This document shows positions 1 to 7,726 of a DNA stretch of 16,588 nt, one piece after another. The notes under the pieces were generated by a model. The model was not told the DNA's origin and ran no database searches. It saw nothing but the letters and a program-made list of their open reading frames with translations. The stretch covers positions 1 to 16,588 of the forward strand of contig CAXRGW010000069.1 in assembly GCA_964230255.1 (NCBI GenBank). The letters run 5' to 3'. Position numbers and translations under genes: made by a program. Position 1 is the stretch's first letter. The number at the start of each line of letters is the position of its first letter. The DNA is from Alteromonas_E sp964230255 (lineage in GTDB: Bacteria; Pseudomonadota; Gammaproteobacteria; Enterobacterales; Alteromonadaceae).

Positions 1-104
1 GCCATGTCGGTTTCGACGATGGCCGCAAGACCGTTGATGGACTTTCTGAAGTCGACAAAATCACGGTGCAAATACACCTGAGGCGGATCAACAAAAAGCT
101 TCAT
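1..104 (-). CDS. tnpB: IS66 family accessory protein TnpB, N-terminal part (runs off the window)
   Basis: The first 34 codons of an IS66-family TnpB (Orf2) are read on the minus strand from ATG at 104-102; the rest lies beyond the left edge. The protein begins MKLFVDPPQVYLHRDFVDFR and continues KSINGLAAIVETDM, a well-known TnpB opening. TnpB is needed, in a way not well understood, for transposition of IS66 elements together with TnpA and the TnpC transposase; tnpC should lie further left. The start codon overlaps the TGA of the tnpA reading frame (ATGA), the usual translational coupling in these elements. The visible part is undamaged, but the adjoining tnpA is broken, so the element is probably not active. 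Family assignment is firm; whether the rest is intact cannot be seen. Confidence 0.88.
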   Translation of the reverse strand, partial: MKLFVDPPQVYLHRDFVDFRKSINGLAAIVETDM

Positions 105-418
105 GCCGGCAGGCCATTGAGCAAAGTGAGCAGGTAATCTGCCGGTGTTTCTGCTGGCAGCGATAACCTAGCGGCTGAAAGTTCAAGCACAATCGGTTCC
201 TTAATATCTCGATGGACTTCTGTCGTAGTATGTTTGGTAACTTGTGTACTGACAAAAGCGGATGTCGTGGCATTAACTCATCCATGCTTCTTTCGTTGAC
301 TGAAAAAACAACTCACAGAAATCTTATGCTGGCGACAAAATTCTGAAATGGTTAAGCCACTTTGCTGTTGGTCTTTCAGTATTTGCCGCCACTGGTCCGG
401 GCTTCGAAATTTTCACAA
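101..418 (-). pseudogene. tnpA: IS66 family tnpA, interrupted by stop codons
   Basis: The minus strand reads an IS66 TnpA (Orf1) helix-turn-helix protein: KFRSPDQWRQILKDQQQSGL, then TISEFCRQHKISVSCFFSQR KKHG, then a TGA at 280-278, then an open stretch to TGA 103-101 ending LPAETPADYLLTLLNGLPA. The last part is a typical TnpA C-terminus, so the internal TGA is a nonsense mutation rather than the natural end. A second TGA (415-413) directly follows a TTG that matches the start region of the other copy near 14868. There is no room for the usual upstream end of an IS: only 10 bases separate the TTG from the stop of the amidohydrolase tail at 429, so the element is probably truncated at this junction. 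A short ORF starting inside (ATG at 285) is an out-of-frame shadow. Confidence 0.8.
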
Positions 419-421
419 ACA

Positions 422-434
422 CACTAGACTAGTG
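422..434. repeat. 13-bp perfect palindrome at the amidohydrolase/IS66 junction
   Basis: CACTAG-A-CTAGTG is a perfect inverted repeat with a one-base centre. It covers the stop codon (429-431) of the amidohydrolase read-through tail and lies four bases from the IS66-like sequence. It may be a chance product of the junction or part of an old insertion target. Confidence 0.5.
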
Positions 435-695
435 CTTCCAGTGATATTTGTGCGCTTTAGCATCGATTTGCTGCGCTGTTTCGGCCGGCATAAACATGCG
501 ATTATTGCCTTCGAAGAAGAATGCATTACGCTGTTCGTCACTGCCAACTTGATTCATCGTGGCAGCCTCATACACGCGGCCATTGAGCACGGTGTAAGTT
601 ATATATTCACTGCGCTTAAGGTCGTTTAATACGTCGCCGCTGACTATGACTAAGTCAGCTAATTTACCGACTTCAATACTACCGATATCGCCCTA
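429..695 (-). other. Still-readable C-terminal tail of the amidohydrolase beyond an amber codon
   Basis: The amidohydrolase frame stops at TAG (695-693) but stays open for 87 further codons to TAG at 431-429. The tail begins GDIGSIEVGKLADLVIVSGD and ends near KAHKYHWKH. The GDIGS-IE-GK-ADLV motif is the standard C-terminal composite-sheet motif of amidohydrolases, and in the family it follows LG-x directly. A CAG-to-TAG change at the residue before GDIGS explains the break; without it the protein would be 1116 residues. TAG also ends at least two other genes here (5540-5538 and 7729-7727), so amber is not generally reassigned. The tail shows no other stop or frameshift, so the mutation looks recent, or it is a sequencing error. 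Confidence 0.85.
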
Positions 696-3600
696 CATAC
701 CTAAGTGCACTGCACCGTCGATGGTGCCGCCACGCAATGCTTCCCAAGGGGTAAAGCCGCCTTGTTCCATCATCCATAGTTCCCAGTGCGCACCTAAGCC
801 TTCACGCTGGCCGTGGGCACCGATATGCACGCCGACGCCATTGTCGCGAAGAGTTTTGGCATAAGTAGCAATATCGATATGGTTATACTGATTATCAGGA
901 GCCGTTGGGCGACGAATCGCACGGCGTTCAATCAAATAGTTTGGCGTGTAGCGCATAAGGCGTTCATTTTTCCAGACCTCGGTGCGATCGTACCAGTATT
1001 CTTCACCCATCAAACCACCGTAAGATACGACAAATGTAGGTGTGTAACCGAAACGCGTAGCACCCCACAATTGGGTTAGATCGCTGTAGCCATGAGCAAT
1101 CGGAATCGAGTGCTCGAGACCGGTGTGACCATCTACTAGCATAGATAGGTTTTGCTGCAGTTTTCCGCCACCTTCAGGTACTACCATCATCTCTAAGTGT
1201 TTTGAGGCTAATAGCACTTGTTGACGTTGGTCGCGACGCGGTTGGTTATAGCTCTTCACCGAGATGGCACCAACATCTTGTAGACGCTGAACGTGGAAAA
1301 AAGCGTCGTCATAATTATTGATGATCGCTTTGTAGCCCATAGCTTCGGCACCGTACAAAATCGTACCGGTTGAATAAATACGTGGCGCAACGATTTCACC
1401 GGCACGTTGTAATTCAGCAGCTGCCATGATTTCCGTTGTATCGTTTGATGGATCGTGAATAGTGGTCACACCAAAGGCAACATTTGAGTACTGGCTCCAG
1501 TTTTGTTGCGGAATGATTTCGTTGCGACCTTGCGCACCGTGGGCATGAGTATCAACTAAACCAGGAATAACCGTGTGTCCAGCGGCATCAATAACTAACG
1601 CATCTTCCGGTATTTCTACACTCGCGGCAGTATCAACAGCGGTAATGCGATTACCTTCAATCAGAACGACACCGTTTTCTATAACTTCTTGTTGCTCATT
1701 GGCATTGCGCATGGTTACCACTTTGCCACCAACAATCGCGGTAACTTGGTCTGGATTATCTGTAGCACGAGTAAACGACAGATTAATACCTTCAGCTTCG
1801 GCTTCGGGCAATTCAACATCTTCACCTGCTAAGAAAGCGAAAGTATCGCTAAGCTGACGATCGAAGAAATACGGGCCATGGAACCAGCCCACTGATGCAC
1901 TGTTTGGTGCCCAGTTAAGATACTCACCGGCACGAGCAGATACTTGCTTGACTGGCAGTGAAGTCATTGTCGGGCCAACCGTGATCTTTTTACCGTTATC
2001 TGCAAACGGTGCAATATACGCATTGTATTGATGAACGAATGCTACCCATTGCTTATCATGAGATAGACGGTATTCGCTGACTTTGTCTGCACCGTATAGG
2101 TGCACATGCTTGTCTTCGCCATTCAGGTCAACGGATACAAATTGTGTCTCAGGATAGGGCGTGCCACCGACAGACTCAGTGTAGTACAAACGACTATTGT
2201 CGCCTGCAAAATGTGGATTCCAACCCCGTTTTGCAACGCGCTTTGTGACTTCATCATCGAGATTGAGAATGTAAATACCCGAATCAACAGAATGCTTTGG
2301 ATCTAATAGGTAACCGCCACTGAACTTGCGGTATGCAATGAATTCTCCATCTGTCGAGAAACTAGGCTCTATATAATGGCCAGGTGTTAAACTCACCACT
2401 TTACCTTTGCCACCACGTGCAGATACTACGCGGATACTACCGAGTTCCTGGTCATTCCAAGTAGTATAAACAATGCGTTTGCCGTCATTCGAATAACGTG
2501 GATAGTACTCGTCATGTTCGTCTTGACGGGTTAAACGCTTGGTTTTACCTGACTTTAGATCGCGTACATAGAGTTTGCCCAGAGCCTGGAACAGGACGGA
2601 CTTGCCGTCAGGTGATTTTTGCGACCAACGGATAGCTTTAACACCAAATTCTTCGGGTGCAACATCGACTGGGAAACGCAGTGCATCAGCGTACTGCAAG
2701 GTAGCTTTAACGTTGACGTTTAGCGTTGTGATTTGCGGGTTGTCTGGAGTGCTGTTGGCCACGTCAATCACGTGGAATTTACCACCCGTCCAAAAAACAA
2801 TGTTATCGCTGTCGGGTGTCCAGTCAAAATAGGCAAAGTAACCTTCAGAACCAAAGCCTTCTTGCATGTCACGTTCTAGGCCTAAGAAGATTGGCTCTTC
2901 AATCCCGGTTTCAATATCTTTGATAAATAGCGCTGTGCGGTTAGTAACGCGACGGACATAAGCTACTGATCTACCGTCTGGTGAAGGCGTTGGCACAATA
3001 GCACCACCGGTTCCGGAGATGTAGCGTTCTTCCTCGCCCGTTTTGCGATCAAAACGCGTGATGGCAAAGATGGCTTTAAGCGGGTCGCGGTTATAGCTGA
3101 AAGTGCTACCAGGCGTCACATCTTGGGTGTAGTAGATGTATTTGCCATCAGGTGAAAATGCCGGGTCGGCGATGTTCTTTTGGTCTGACTTACCATGGAT
3201 ACGGGCTTTAATTACTAAGCCACTGCCACCGCTTTTGTGCCACATCCAGATTTCACCAGCAGGGATGCTGCGGCTCGACATTATACCTTTGGTACCCACT
3301 AAGTATTGACCATCAGGGCTCCACTTCGGCGAGTGAATAATATTGTTCTTTTCTTTAGTCACCTGACGTAAGTTGGTGCCATCTATGTCCATGATCCAAA
3401 TGTTACTCAAACCATCCCGGTCCGAAATAAACGCTACTTCAGTACCATCGGGACTAATCGCTGGATGAATATTCCAAGCAAAGTCTTGGGTTAACGGTTT
3501 AGCTTCGCCGCCGTTGATATCGACAATGTAGATATCGCCGAGCATATCGAAAACGAAATGCTCGCCATTGGGGCTAACGTCCAAACTTGACCAGGTCGTT

Positions 3601-3779
3601 TCATCCGTCTCAATATCGATGCTCGACAAGGTTAAAGGAGGGGTGAGCACATCCCACTCAGAATAGTCGTTTCCTGGTGTTTCTTGGTGGCCGTCAGCGT
3701 AGCTGTTTGCAGTGAAGGCAAGTGCAGTAAACAGTGCCGCCCAGCCGAACACTTGGGTAAGTCGTTTAGGTGTTTTCAT
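693..3779 (-). CDS. Periplasmic TolB/PD40-repeat amidohydrolase, truncated by amber codon
   Basis: A 1028-residue secreted protein. A signal peptide (about 1-28, cut near NSYA-DGH) is followed by many TolB/PD40 beta-propeller blades (about 50-650), seen as repeated motifs such as SPDGTEVAFISDRDGLSNIW, SPDGKYIYYT and SNDGKRIVYT. An amidohydrolase domain starts near residue 679: HAH metal motif at 745-747, candidate ligands Lys842 (SVKSYN) and His890 (LEHS), and further histidines at 989 and 998. Proteins of this type are periplasmic metal-dependent hydrolases of unknown substrate, sometimes called Tol-Pal-like amidohydrolases. The frame ends LGM-TAG, 87 codons before the family's natural end (see 429-695), so the metal-site barrel is present but part of the second beta-sheet domain is lost. 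The start ATG is preceded by a weak AGAGA. It lies 134 bases downstream of the HD-GYP gene and may have its own promoter. Family assignment is secure; activity is uncertain. Confidence 0.88.
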   Translation of the reverse strand: MKTPKRLTQVFGWAALFTALAFTANSYADGHQETPGNDYSEWDVLTPPLTLSSIDIETDETTWSSLDVSPNGEHFVFDMLGDIYIVDINGGEAKPLTQDFAWNIHPAISPDGTEVAFISDRDGLSNIWIMDIDGTNLRQVTKEKNNIIHSPKWSPDGQYLVGTKGIMSSRSIPAGEIWMWHKSGGSGLVIKARIHGKSDQKNIADPAFSPDGKYIYYTQDVTPGSTFSYNRDPLKAIFAITRFDRKTGEEERYISGTGGAIVPTPSPDGRSVAYVRRVTNRTALFIKDIETGIEEPIFLGLERDMQEGFGSEGYFAYFDWTPDSDNIVFWTGGKFHVIDVANSTPDNPQITTLNVNVKATLQYADALRFPVDVAPEEFGVKAIRWSQKSPDGKSVLFQALGKLYVRDLKSGKTKRLTRQDEHDEYYPRYSNDGKRIVYTTWNDQELGSIRVVSARGGKGKVVSLTPGHYIEPSFSTDGEFIAYRKFSGGYLLDPKHSVDSGIYILNLDDEVTKRVAKRGWNPHFAGDNSRLYYTESVGGTPYPETQFVSVDLNGEDKHVHLYGADKVSEYRLSHDKQWVAFVHQYNAYIAPFADNGKKITVGPTMTSLPVKQVSARAGEYLNWAPNSASVGWFHGPYFFDRQLSDTFAFLAGEDVELPEAEAEGINLSFTRATDNPDQVTAIVGGKVVTMRNANEQQEVIENGVVLIEGNRITAVDTAASVEIPEDALVIDAAGHTVIPGLVDTHAHGAQGRNEIIPQQNWSQYSNVAFGVTTIHDPSNDTTEIMAAAELQRAGEIVAPRIYSTGTILYGAEAMGYKAIINNYDDAFFHVQRLQDVGAISVKSYNQPRRDQRQQVLLASKHLEMMVVPEGGGKLQQNLSMLVDGHTGLEHSIPIAHGYSDLTQLWGATRFGYTPTFVVSYGGLMGEEYWYDRTEVWKNERLMRYTPNYLIERRAIRRPTAPDNQYNHIDIATYAKTLRDNGVGVHIGAHGQREGLGAHWELWMMEQGGFTPWEALRGGTIDGAVHLGM

Positions 3780-3913
3780 TAGAGTTCTCTATTGAATTTT
3801 ATTAGTGAGGCAATCGTCAGGTGCTGCCTTTATATGTCACAGTGTAACATTACCACAGTTCATTGCTGATCAGTCGGTAAAGCGTTGGATGGCAGAGTCA
3901 GAGCGATTAGGTT

Positions 3914-5443
3914 TTAATCGGGAAATGCTGTGCGAATAGCGACAAATTGATCGATGTTCTGCAGTAAAACATCGACTAATTGCGGATCAAATTTACCACT
4001 GCGATGCGTTTCAAAGTACTCAACAATTTTCGGCAGTGGCCACGATTCTTTATAACAGCGATTACTGCCCAGCGCATCAAAAACGTCGGCAACCGCAGAG
4101 ATACGTCCGGCAATATGGATCTCATCACCTCTGAGCTGATTGGGATAACCACTGCCATCCCAACATTCGTGATGTTGCTGGGCTATGACTGCACCCAACC
4201 CGAGAACCGGATTGTCATTGCGGCTTAGCATGTCATAACCGATCTGTGTATGTGTTTGCATGATCGCGAACTCCTCTTCGGTGTGTTTACCGGGCTTATT
4301 GAGGATTTCATCGGGAATACCTATCTTGCCAACGTCATGCAGGGGCGAAGCCAATTTGATCATTTCGGCGTCGTGTTCAGATAAACCGTATAGCTTAGCT
4401 AATAAGGAGCTGATGTGGGCGACGCGTTTTACATGACTTCCCGTTTCTTTTGAGCGCATTTCCACCGCTTCACCGACCACATACGATAATTCGCGTTGTG
4501 ATTCTTTGATGGTTTCACGCAGGTTTAAATTTTCATGGGCGACGGCAATGTTGTGAGCAAAGAACTCGAGTAAGTGATGTTGAACTGGCTCTATCGAACT
4601 ATCTCTAGACACATACAGCAAGTTTTCTGTACCGCGGCTTGTGGTGAAGTATCCAATGAAATAATCAGCGGTATGCACACTTTTCTTGATTTCTAGTGCT
4701 GCCGTTAGGCGCTGGCGTATAGCTTCTTCGATGCACTCTGAGGTACCACACTCTCCGCGGTTGTTGGCAAGTACATTAATGCCATCTTGTGGAGCCTGGC
4801 CGAATTCATGAGTGATAGCGCAACACACGATTTCTTGTGATTCGAGTCCGAGTAACGTGGCAATTTGGCCTAGGATGGTATTGGCAAATTGGGGCAGTGT
4901 TTCACATTCAATAAATTCGGTAGTAGCAGCAATGATGCGCTCTAAGCCGATCCGGTGACGTTCAATAATTTTAATGTCGCGATAGCTGCGCAATGCCGAA
5001 AATGTGACGGTTTTCAGACGCAATGCAGTCAATTCAGTTTTATTCTTGTAATCGTTGACATCGTAGTCGCGGATGACGCTTTCTTCAGGCGCTTCACCAG
5101 GTTGACCGGTTCTCAGTACAAGGCGGATCATGTGGTTGTTGGCTGTTTCTCTGACCCAGCGAATGAGCTCCAAACCTGCATTGTGTGTTTCCATTACAAC
5201 ATCAACAATGGCCAAGGCTATATCGTGATTATCATCGCTATTAAGAATAGCTCGGGCTTCTGTCGCCGAGTAAGCACTTAAGCAGTGAACACCGCGACCA
5301 TCAAATTCCATATCATCAAGCACGAGCCGCGTTATAGTGTGAATTTCAGGCTCATCGTCAACAATTAAGACTTTCCATCGTTCGCCAGAAGGTAACAAAG
5401 GTTCTTGGTAGTCATCATCGGCAAAGAGGAGTTCGTCGTTCAT
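3914..5443 (-). CDS. Response regulator with REC, DUF3369 and HD-GYP domains (c-di-GMP phosphodiesterase)
   Basis: A 509-residue cytoplasmic regulator. Residues about 23-150 form a receiver domain: acid pocket Asp29/Asp30, phospho-acceptor Asp81 (AIVDVVM), RTGQPG at 111-116 and a Lys near 133-135. Residues about 160-310 match DUF3369, which in this family joins REC to HD-GYP. Residues about 320-505 form an HD-GYP domain with all signature residues: HD at 369-370 (LHDVGKIGIP), HHE at 424-426, WDGSGYP at 428-434 and the later DVFDAL. Such enzymes hydrolyse cyclic-di-GMP to pGpG or GMP when the receiver is phosphorylated. No partner histidine kinase is in the window. The gene is 94 bases downstream of the REC-GGDEF-like gene in the same direction, so co-transcription is likely. 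No good ribosome-binding site precedes the ATG. Confidence 0.93.
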   Translation of the reverse strand: MNDELLFADDDYQEPLLPSGERWKVLIVDDEPEIHTITRLVLDDMEFDGRGVHCLSAYSATEARAILNSDDNHDIALAIVDVVMETHNAGLELIRWVRETANNHMIRLVLRTGQPGEAPEESVIRDYDVNDYKNKTELTALRLKTVTFSALRSYRDIKIIERHRIGLERIIAATTEFIECETLPQFANTILGQIATLLGLESQEIVCCAITHEFGQAPQDGINVLANNRGECGTSECIEEAIRQRLTAALEIKKSVHTADYFIGYFTTSRGTENLLYVSRDSSIEPVQHHLLEFFAHNIAVAHENLNLRETIKESQRELSYVVGEAVEMRSKETGSHVKRVAHISSLLAKLYGLSEHDAEMIKLASPLHDVGKIGIPDEILNKPGKHTEEEFAIMQTHTQIGYDMLSRNDNPVLGLGAVIAQQHHECWDGSGYPNQLRGDEIHIAGRISAVADVFDALGSNRCYKESWPLPKIVEYFETHRSGKFDPQLVDVLLQNIDQFVAIRTAFPD

Positions 5444-5537
5444 TAGACCGTTTGGAAGGAAGATTATTGCCTAACTATAGTTCAAATCACTGAATTTACT
5501 AATTTAGTTGGCATAACTACACAGAGAATTGGGTTGG

Positions 5538-6488
5538 CTAAACGTATTCGAAACCCGTTGGACTCCAACCGGCAATGTTATTCCCACCACGTCGTTTCGC
5601 TGAACGCAGATTTTTCTGCGCTAAGCTCATAATATTGTGCTGATCAAATCCCGCATCAATCAGAGACGCTATTCCAGCGCTAAGGGTGACCTTGCCAGCC
5701 TTCGATGTGAGATGTGGAATAGCTGCATCATTCATAGCGCTGAGAACTGTTGAGCACATCTGCCACGCTTCTGCACGATTGGTTTCAGGTAAAATCGCAC
5801 AAAATAGACCATCGCTGTAACAAAACACCTTGTTAATGCTATCAACAAAAACTTCACGCAATTCGAAAGCGGCATGAGATAGCATTACTTCATTGGCTCC
5901 GTTACCGTAATAGGTCAAATGTTTTTCATAATCGTCGATGCCAAACAACACCAGTGACATTTCGATGCGATTTTTCAGCGCCAATTCGGTTTGGAATTGT
6001 AAGTAGTCTTTCATCATATCGCGGCTAGGCAATTGGGTTATAGCATCTATCGACCCACTGCGGCGCTGTCCAACACTGCGTTTGCGAGCATTCAGCTGAG
6101 CGCGCACTCGATTGCACAGATTGGCTCTGTGTACCGGTTTAGGAATGTAATCGTCGCCGCCCGCATCCCAGCATTCCTGTTGGTCCTGCTCGGTAGTTTT
6201 GGCGGTCACAAACATAATTGGAGTATCGCTAAAATAGGGGTTTTTCTTGAGCGCTCGGCAGGTTTCCAAACCGTCCATTTGGGGCATATTTACATCGAGT
6301 AAAATGATGTCTGGTTCAACGTTTTCGCACTGTTGAATAGCGTCCGCACCCGATTCTGCTACGAACACATCGTAGTCGGGCTCTAAGTAGCAACGTAACA
6401 ATTCTAAGTTGAGTGGCTGGTCATCCACTAATAAAATTTTGTCACGAGCACTAGATGCTGTTGATTCGTGCGCCGAAGCTGCAGACAT
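5538..6488 (-). CDS. Response regulator with REC and degenerate GGDEF domain
   Basis: A 316-residue protein. The N-terminal receiver domain (about 17-135) is complete: Asp22/Asp23, phospho-acceptor Asp65 (IILLDVNMPQMDGLE), Thr95 and Lys117 (PKP). The C-terminal half aligns with diguanylate cyclase folds: ITQLPSRDMM (150-159) replaces D-LTGL-NRR, and FGIDDYEKHLTYYGNGANEV (182-201) replaces the metal/substrate helix. The active-site GGDEF is SDGLF at 225-229 (CYSDGLFCAILPE), and LSAGIAS and AKRRGGNN follow as in normal GGDEF domains. No RxxD inhibitory site is visible just before the motif. It therefore keeps the fold but has lost the catalytic signature, and is probably a binding or partner protein rather than a cyclase. 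It is the first gene of a likely pair with the HD-GYP regulator. A weak AGG lies four bases before the ATG. Confidence 0.9.
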   Translation of the reverse strand: MSAASAHESTASSARDKILLVDDQPLNLELLRCYLEPDYDVFVAESGADAIQQCENVEPDIILLDVNMPQMDGLETCRALKKNPYFSDTPIMFVTAKTTEQDQQECWDAGGDDYIPKPVHRANLCNRVRAQLNARKRSVGQRRSGSIDAITQLPSRDMMKDYLQFQTELALKNRIEMSLVLFGIDDYEKHLTYYGNGANEVMLSHAAFELREVFVDSINKVFCYSDGLFCAILPETNRAEAWQMCSTVLSAMNDAAIPHLTSKAGKVTLSAGIASLIDAGFDQHNIMSLAQKNLRSAKRRGGNNIAGWSPTGFEYV

Positions 6489-6519
6489 GAAACCTAATCG
6501 AAATTGCCAAAACGGTTGA

Positions 6520-6525
6520 ATTATA
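6520..6525 (-). promoter_or_regulatory. Candidate -10 box for the response-regulator pair
   Basis: The minus strand reads TATAAT, a perfect sigma-70 -10 hexamer, 32 bases before the ATG at 6488. No good -35 match lies 16-18 bases upstream, where the sequence is T-rich, so it may need an activator. This is inference from the sequence match only. Confidence 0.4.
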
Positions 6526-6926
6526 TGTTAAAAGCTTAAAAAATACACTAAAAAAGCGACGTTAACAACGCTTGTGTGCCGCATAAACTAGGGAGTAGAG
6601 GAGTCTCGATCTGTTGTATTTGTGCCGCTTAAAAACCTGCTTGGCTGCTGATATTGACCTTTTAATCAATGATGGTAGTTATAATTGCAAAATCCCTAGT
6701 AGTATATCAAACACCATGACCGTCTACAGTAGACAAAGTAAGAAAGACGTTACTCGCATCAAGAATGAATTGCGTATTTTAGATGCAGCAGAAAAGCTTT
6801 CATGAGCGAATTGGATAGCACTTGTTGGCAGAAAGCGAGAGTTCTGATGTGTAACTTGAAGCTGTGGCGAAACCGAATATTCAATGAGTCGCTACTTCGT
6901 ATGATATCCTCGTATGCCCTATTCAA

Positions 6927-6967
6927 TTTGCAAAAAAACACTTAAAAGAGGTTCGTTTTTTTGCAAA
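6927..6967. repeat. Perfect 13-bp inverted repeat with 15-base loop
   Basis: TTTGCAAAAAAAC (6927-6939) is the exact reverse complement of GTTTTTTTGCAAA (6955-6967). The stem is AT-rich with runs of A and T, so it resembles a bidirectional terminator or a protein-binding palindrome more than a GC-rich stem-loop. It lies about 100 bases before the DUF4136 gene. Confidence 0.7.
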
Positions 6968-7053
6968 GCCGCTCAGTTCGCACTAACCTTCTATCAAACA
7001 ACGGCGCTTCGTAAATTCATCGATAGCATACAATTACGGAGACCGAATCGCTA

Positions 7054-7059
7054 GAGGAG
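7054..7059 (+). promoter_or_regulatory. Strong ribosome-binding site of the DUF4136 gene
   Basis: GAGGAG lies five bases before ATG 7065 and fixes that start. It is the clearest Shine-Dalgarno sequence in the window. Confidence 0.75.
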
Positions 7060-7064
7060 TCGTC

Positions 7065-7664
7065 ATGAGGTCTTATCATTTTGCTGTTATTTGTATTATT
7101 GTGTTGCTGATACCCGCCTGCACTTCAAGTCCCAAAGTCTACACCGACTATGATCCCCAGCAGGATTTTAGTGAGTATGTAAGCTACAGTTGGACGTCGG
7201 CAGAACCCGTAATCATAAACAGTGAGACTCCCATTAGTCCACTGGTAAAAGAGCGTCTCAAACAGGCTGTCAAGACTAACATGGAGGCAAAGGGCTATAC
7301 ATTTGTTGAGTCGCGAACAGACGCAGATATTGCCATCACAATAACCGTTGGAGCGAGAGATAAGATAGAGGTTCAACAAGATCCAAACGTGCTGTTTAGC
7401 AATGATTGGCGTTGGGGGAATCGATATTGGATGAATACACCAATGCCAGTCTATACGGATCGAGTGGTGGAATATACGAAAGGTACTCTAGCAATAGATG
7501 TGTTTGATGTTCGTCGACAAGCACCGGTTTGGCACGGTGTATCAGAAAAGCGATTGAGTAATGACCAAAAAGCCGGTGAGGCAACATTCGTGAATGCTGC
7601 TGTATCAAATACACTAATGATGTTCCCACCCCAGGGCAGCAGCGTAAGCACTGAAACTGAATAA
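7065..7664 (+). CDS. DUF4136 family lipoprotein
   Basis: A 199-residue predicted lipoprotein. The signal peptide is short and hydrophobic and ends in the lipobox LIPAC, making Cys19 the lipidated residue. The next residues (TSSPKV) have no Asp at +2, so outer-membrane sorting is likely. The mature part has features of DUF4136: DYDPQQDFSEYVSYSW near the N-terminus, then VKERLKQAVKTNMEAKGYTF, then DADIAITITV, and near the end GTLAIDVFDVRRQAPVWHG. The family has no assigned biochemical function; members are small envelope lipoproteins. The gene stands alone, convergent with the phospholipase gene 62 bases away, and has a strong GAGGAG ribosome-binding site. Family call is good; role unknown. Confidence 0.85.
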   Translation: MRSYHFAVICIIVLLIPACTSSPKVYTDYDPQQDFSEYVSYSWTSAEPVIINSETPISPLVKERLKQAVKTNMEAKGYTFVESRTDADIAITITVGARDKIEVQQDPNVLFSNDWRWGNRYWMNTPMPVYTDRVVEYTKGTLAIDVFDVRRQAPVWHGVSEKRLSNDQKAGEATFVNAAVSNTLMMFPPQGSSVSTETE

Positions 7665-7726
7665 GTAATTTCCGGGTAATGAGGTTAGTGCACGCGTTTA
7701 ATGTATGATTCCAAAGCTCATACCAA

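Larger units (their letters stand above)
6489..7064. other. 576-base gap between divergent genes, no convincing gene
   Basis: The interval is AT-rich and holds the start regions of the minus-strand response regulators and the plus-strand lipoprotein gene. A possible 29-codon plus-strand ORF (ATG at 6716) and a 60-codon minus-strand ORF (6941-6759) resemble nothing I recognise and lack clear ribosome-binding sites. A 10-base sequence TAGAGGAGTC occurs at 6596-6605 and again at 7052-7061, where it forms the ribosome-binding site of the lipoprotein gene. The strongest structure is the 13-bp inverted repeat at 6927-6967. Confidence 0.5.

Noticed and set aside
88..285. Minus-strand 65-codon frame starting ATG at 285
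   Set aside because: It is out of frame with the tnpA text, whose C-terminal motif is clear in the neighbouring frame.
348..629. Plus-strand 93-codon open frame
   Set aside because: It lies antisense to the read-through tail of the amidohydrolase and the IS66 tnpA, both of which have recognisable protein motifs.
693..3779. General amber recoding as an explanation for the TAG in the amidohydrolase
   Set aside because: TAG also ends the REC/GGDEF-like gene and the phospholipase gene, with no family sequence continuing after them.
6759..6941. Minus-strand 60-codon ORF
   Set aside because: No ribosome-binding site, no recognised family, and its start overlaps one arm of the inverted repeat.
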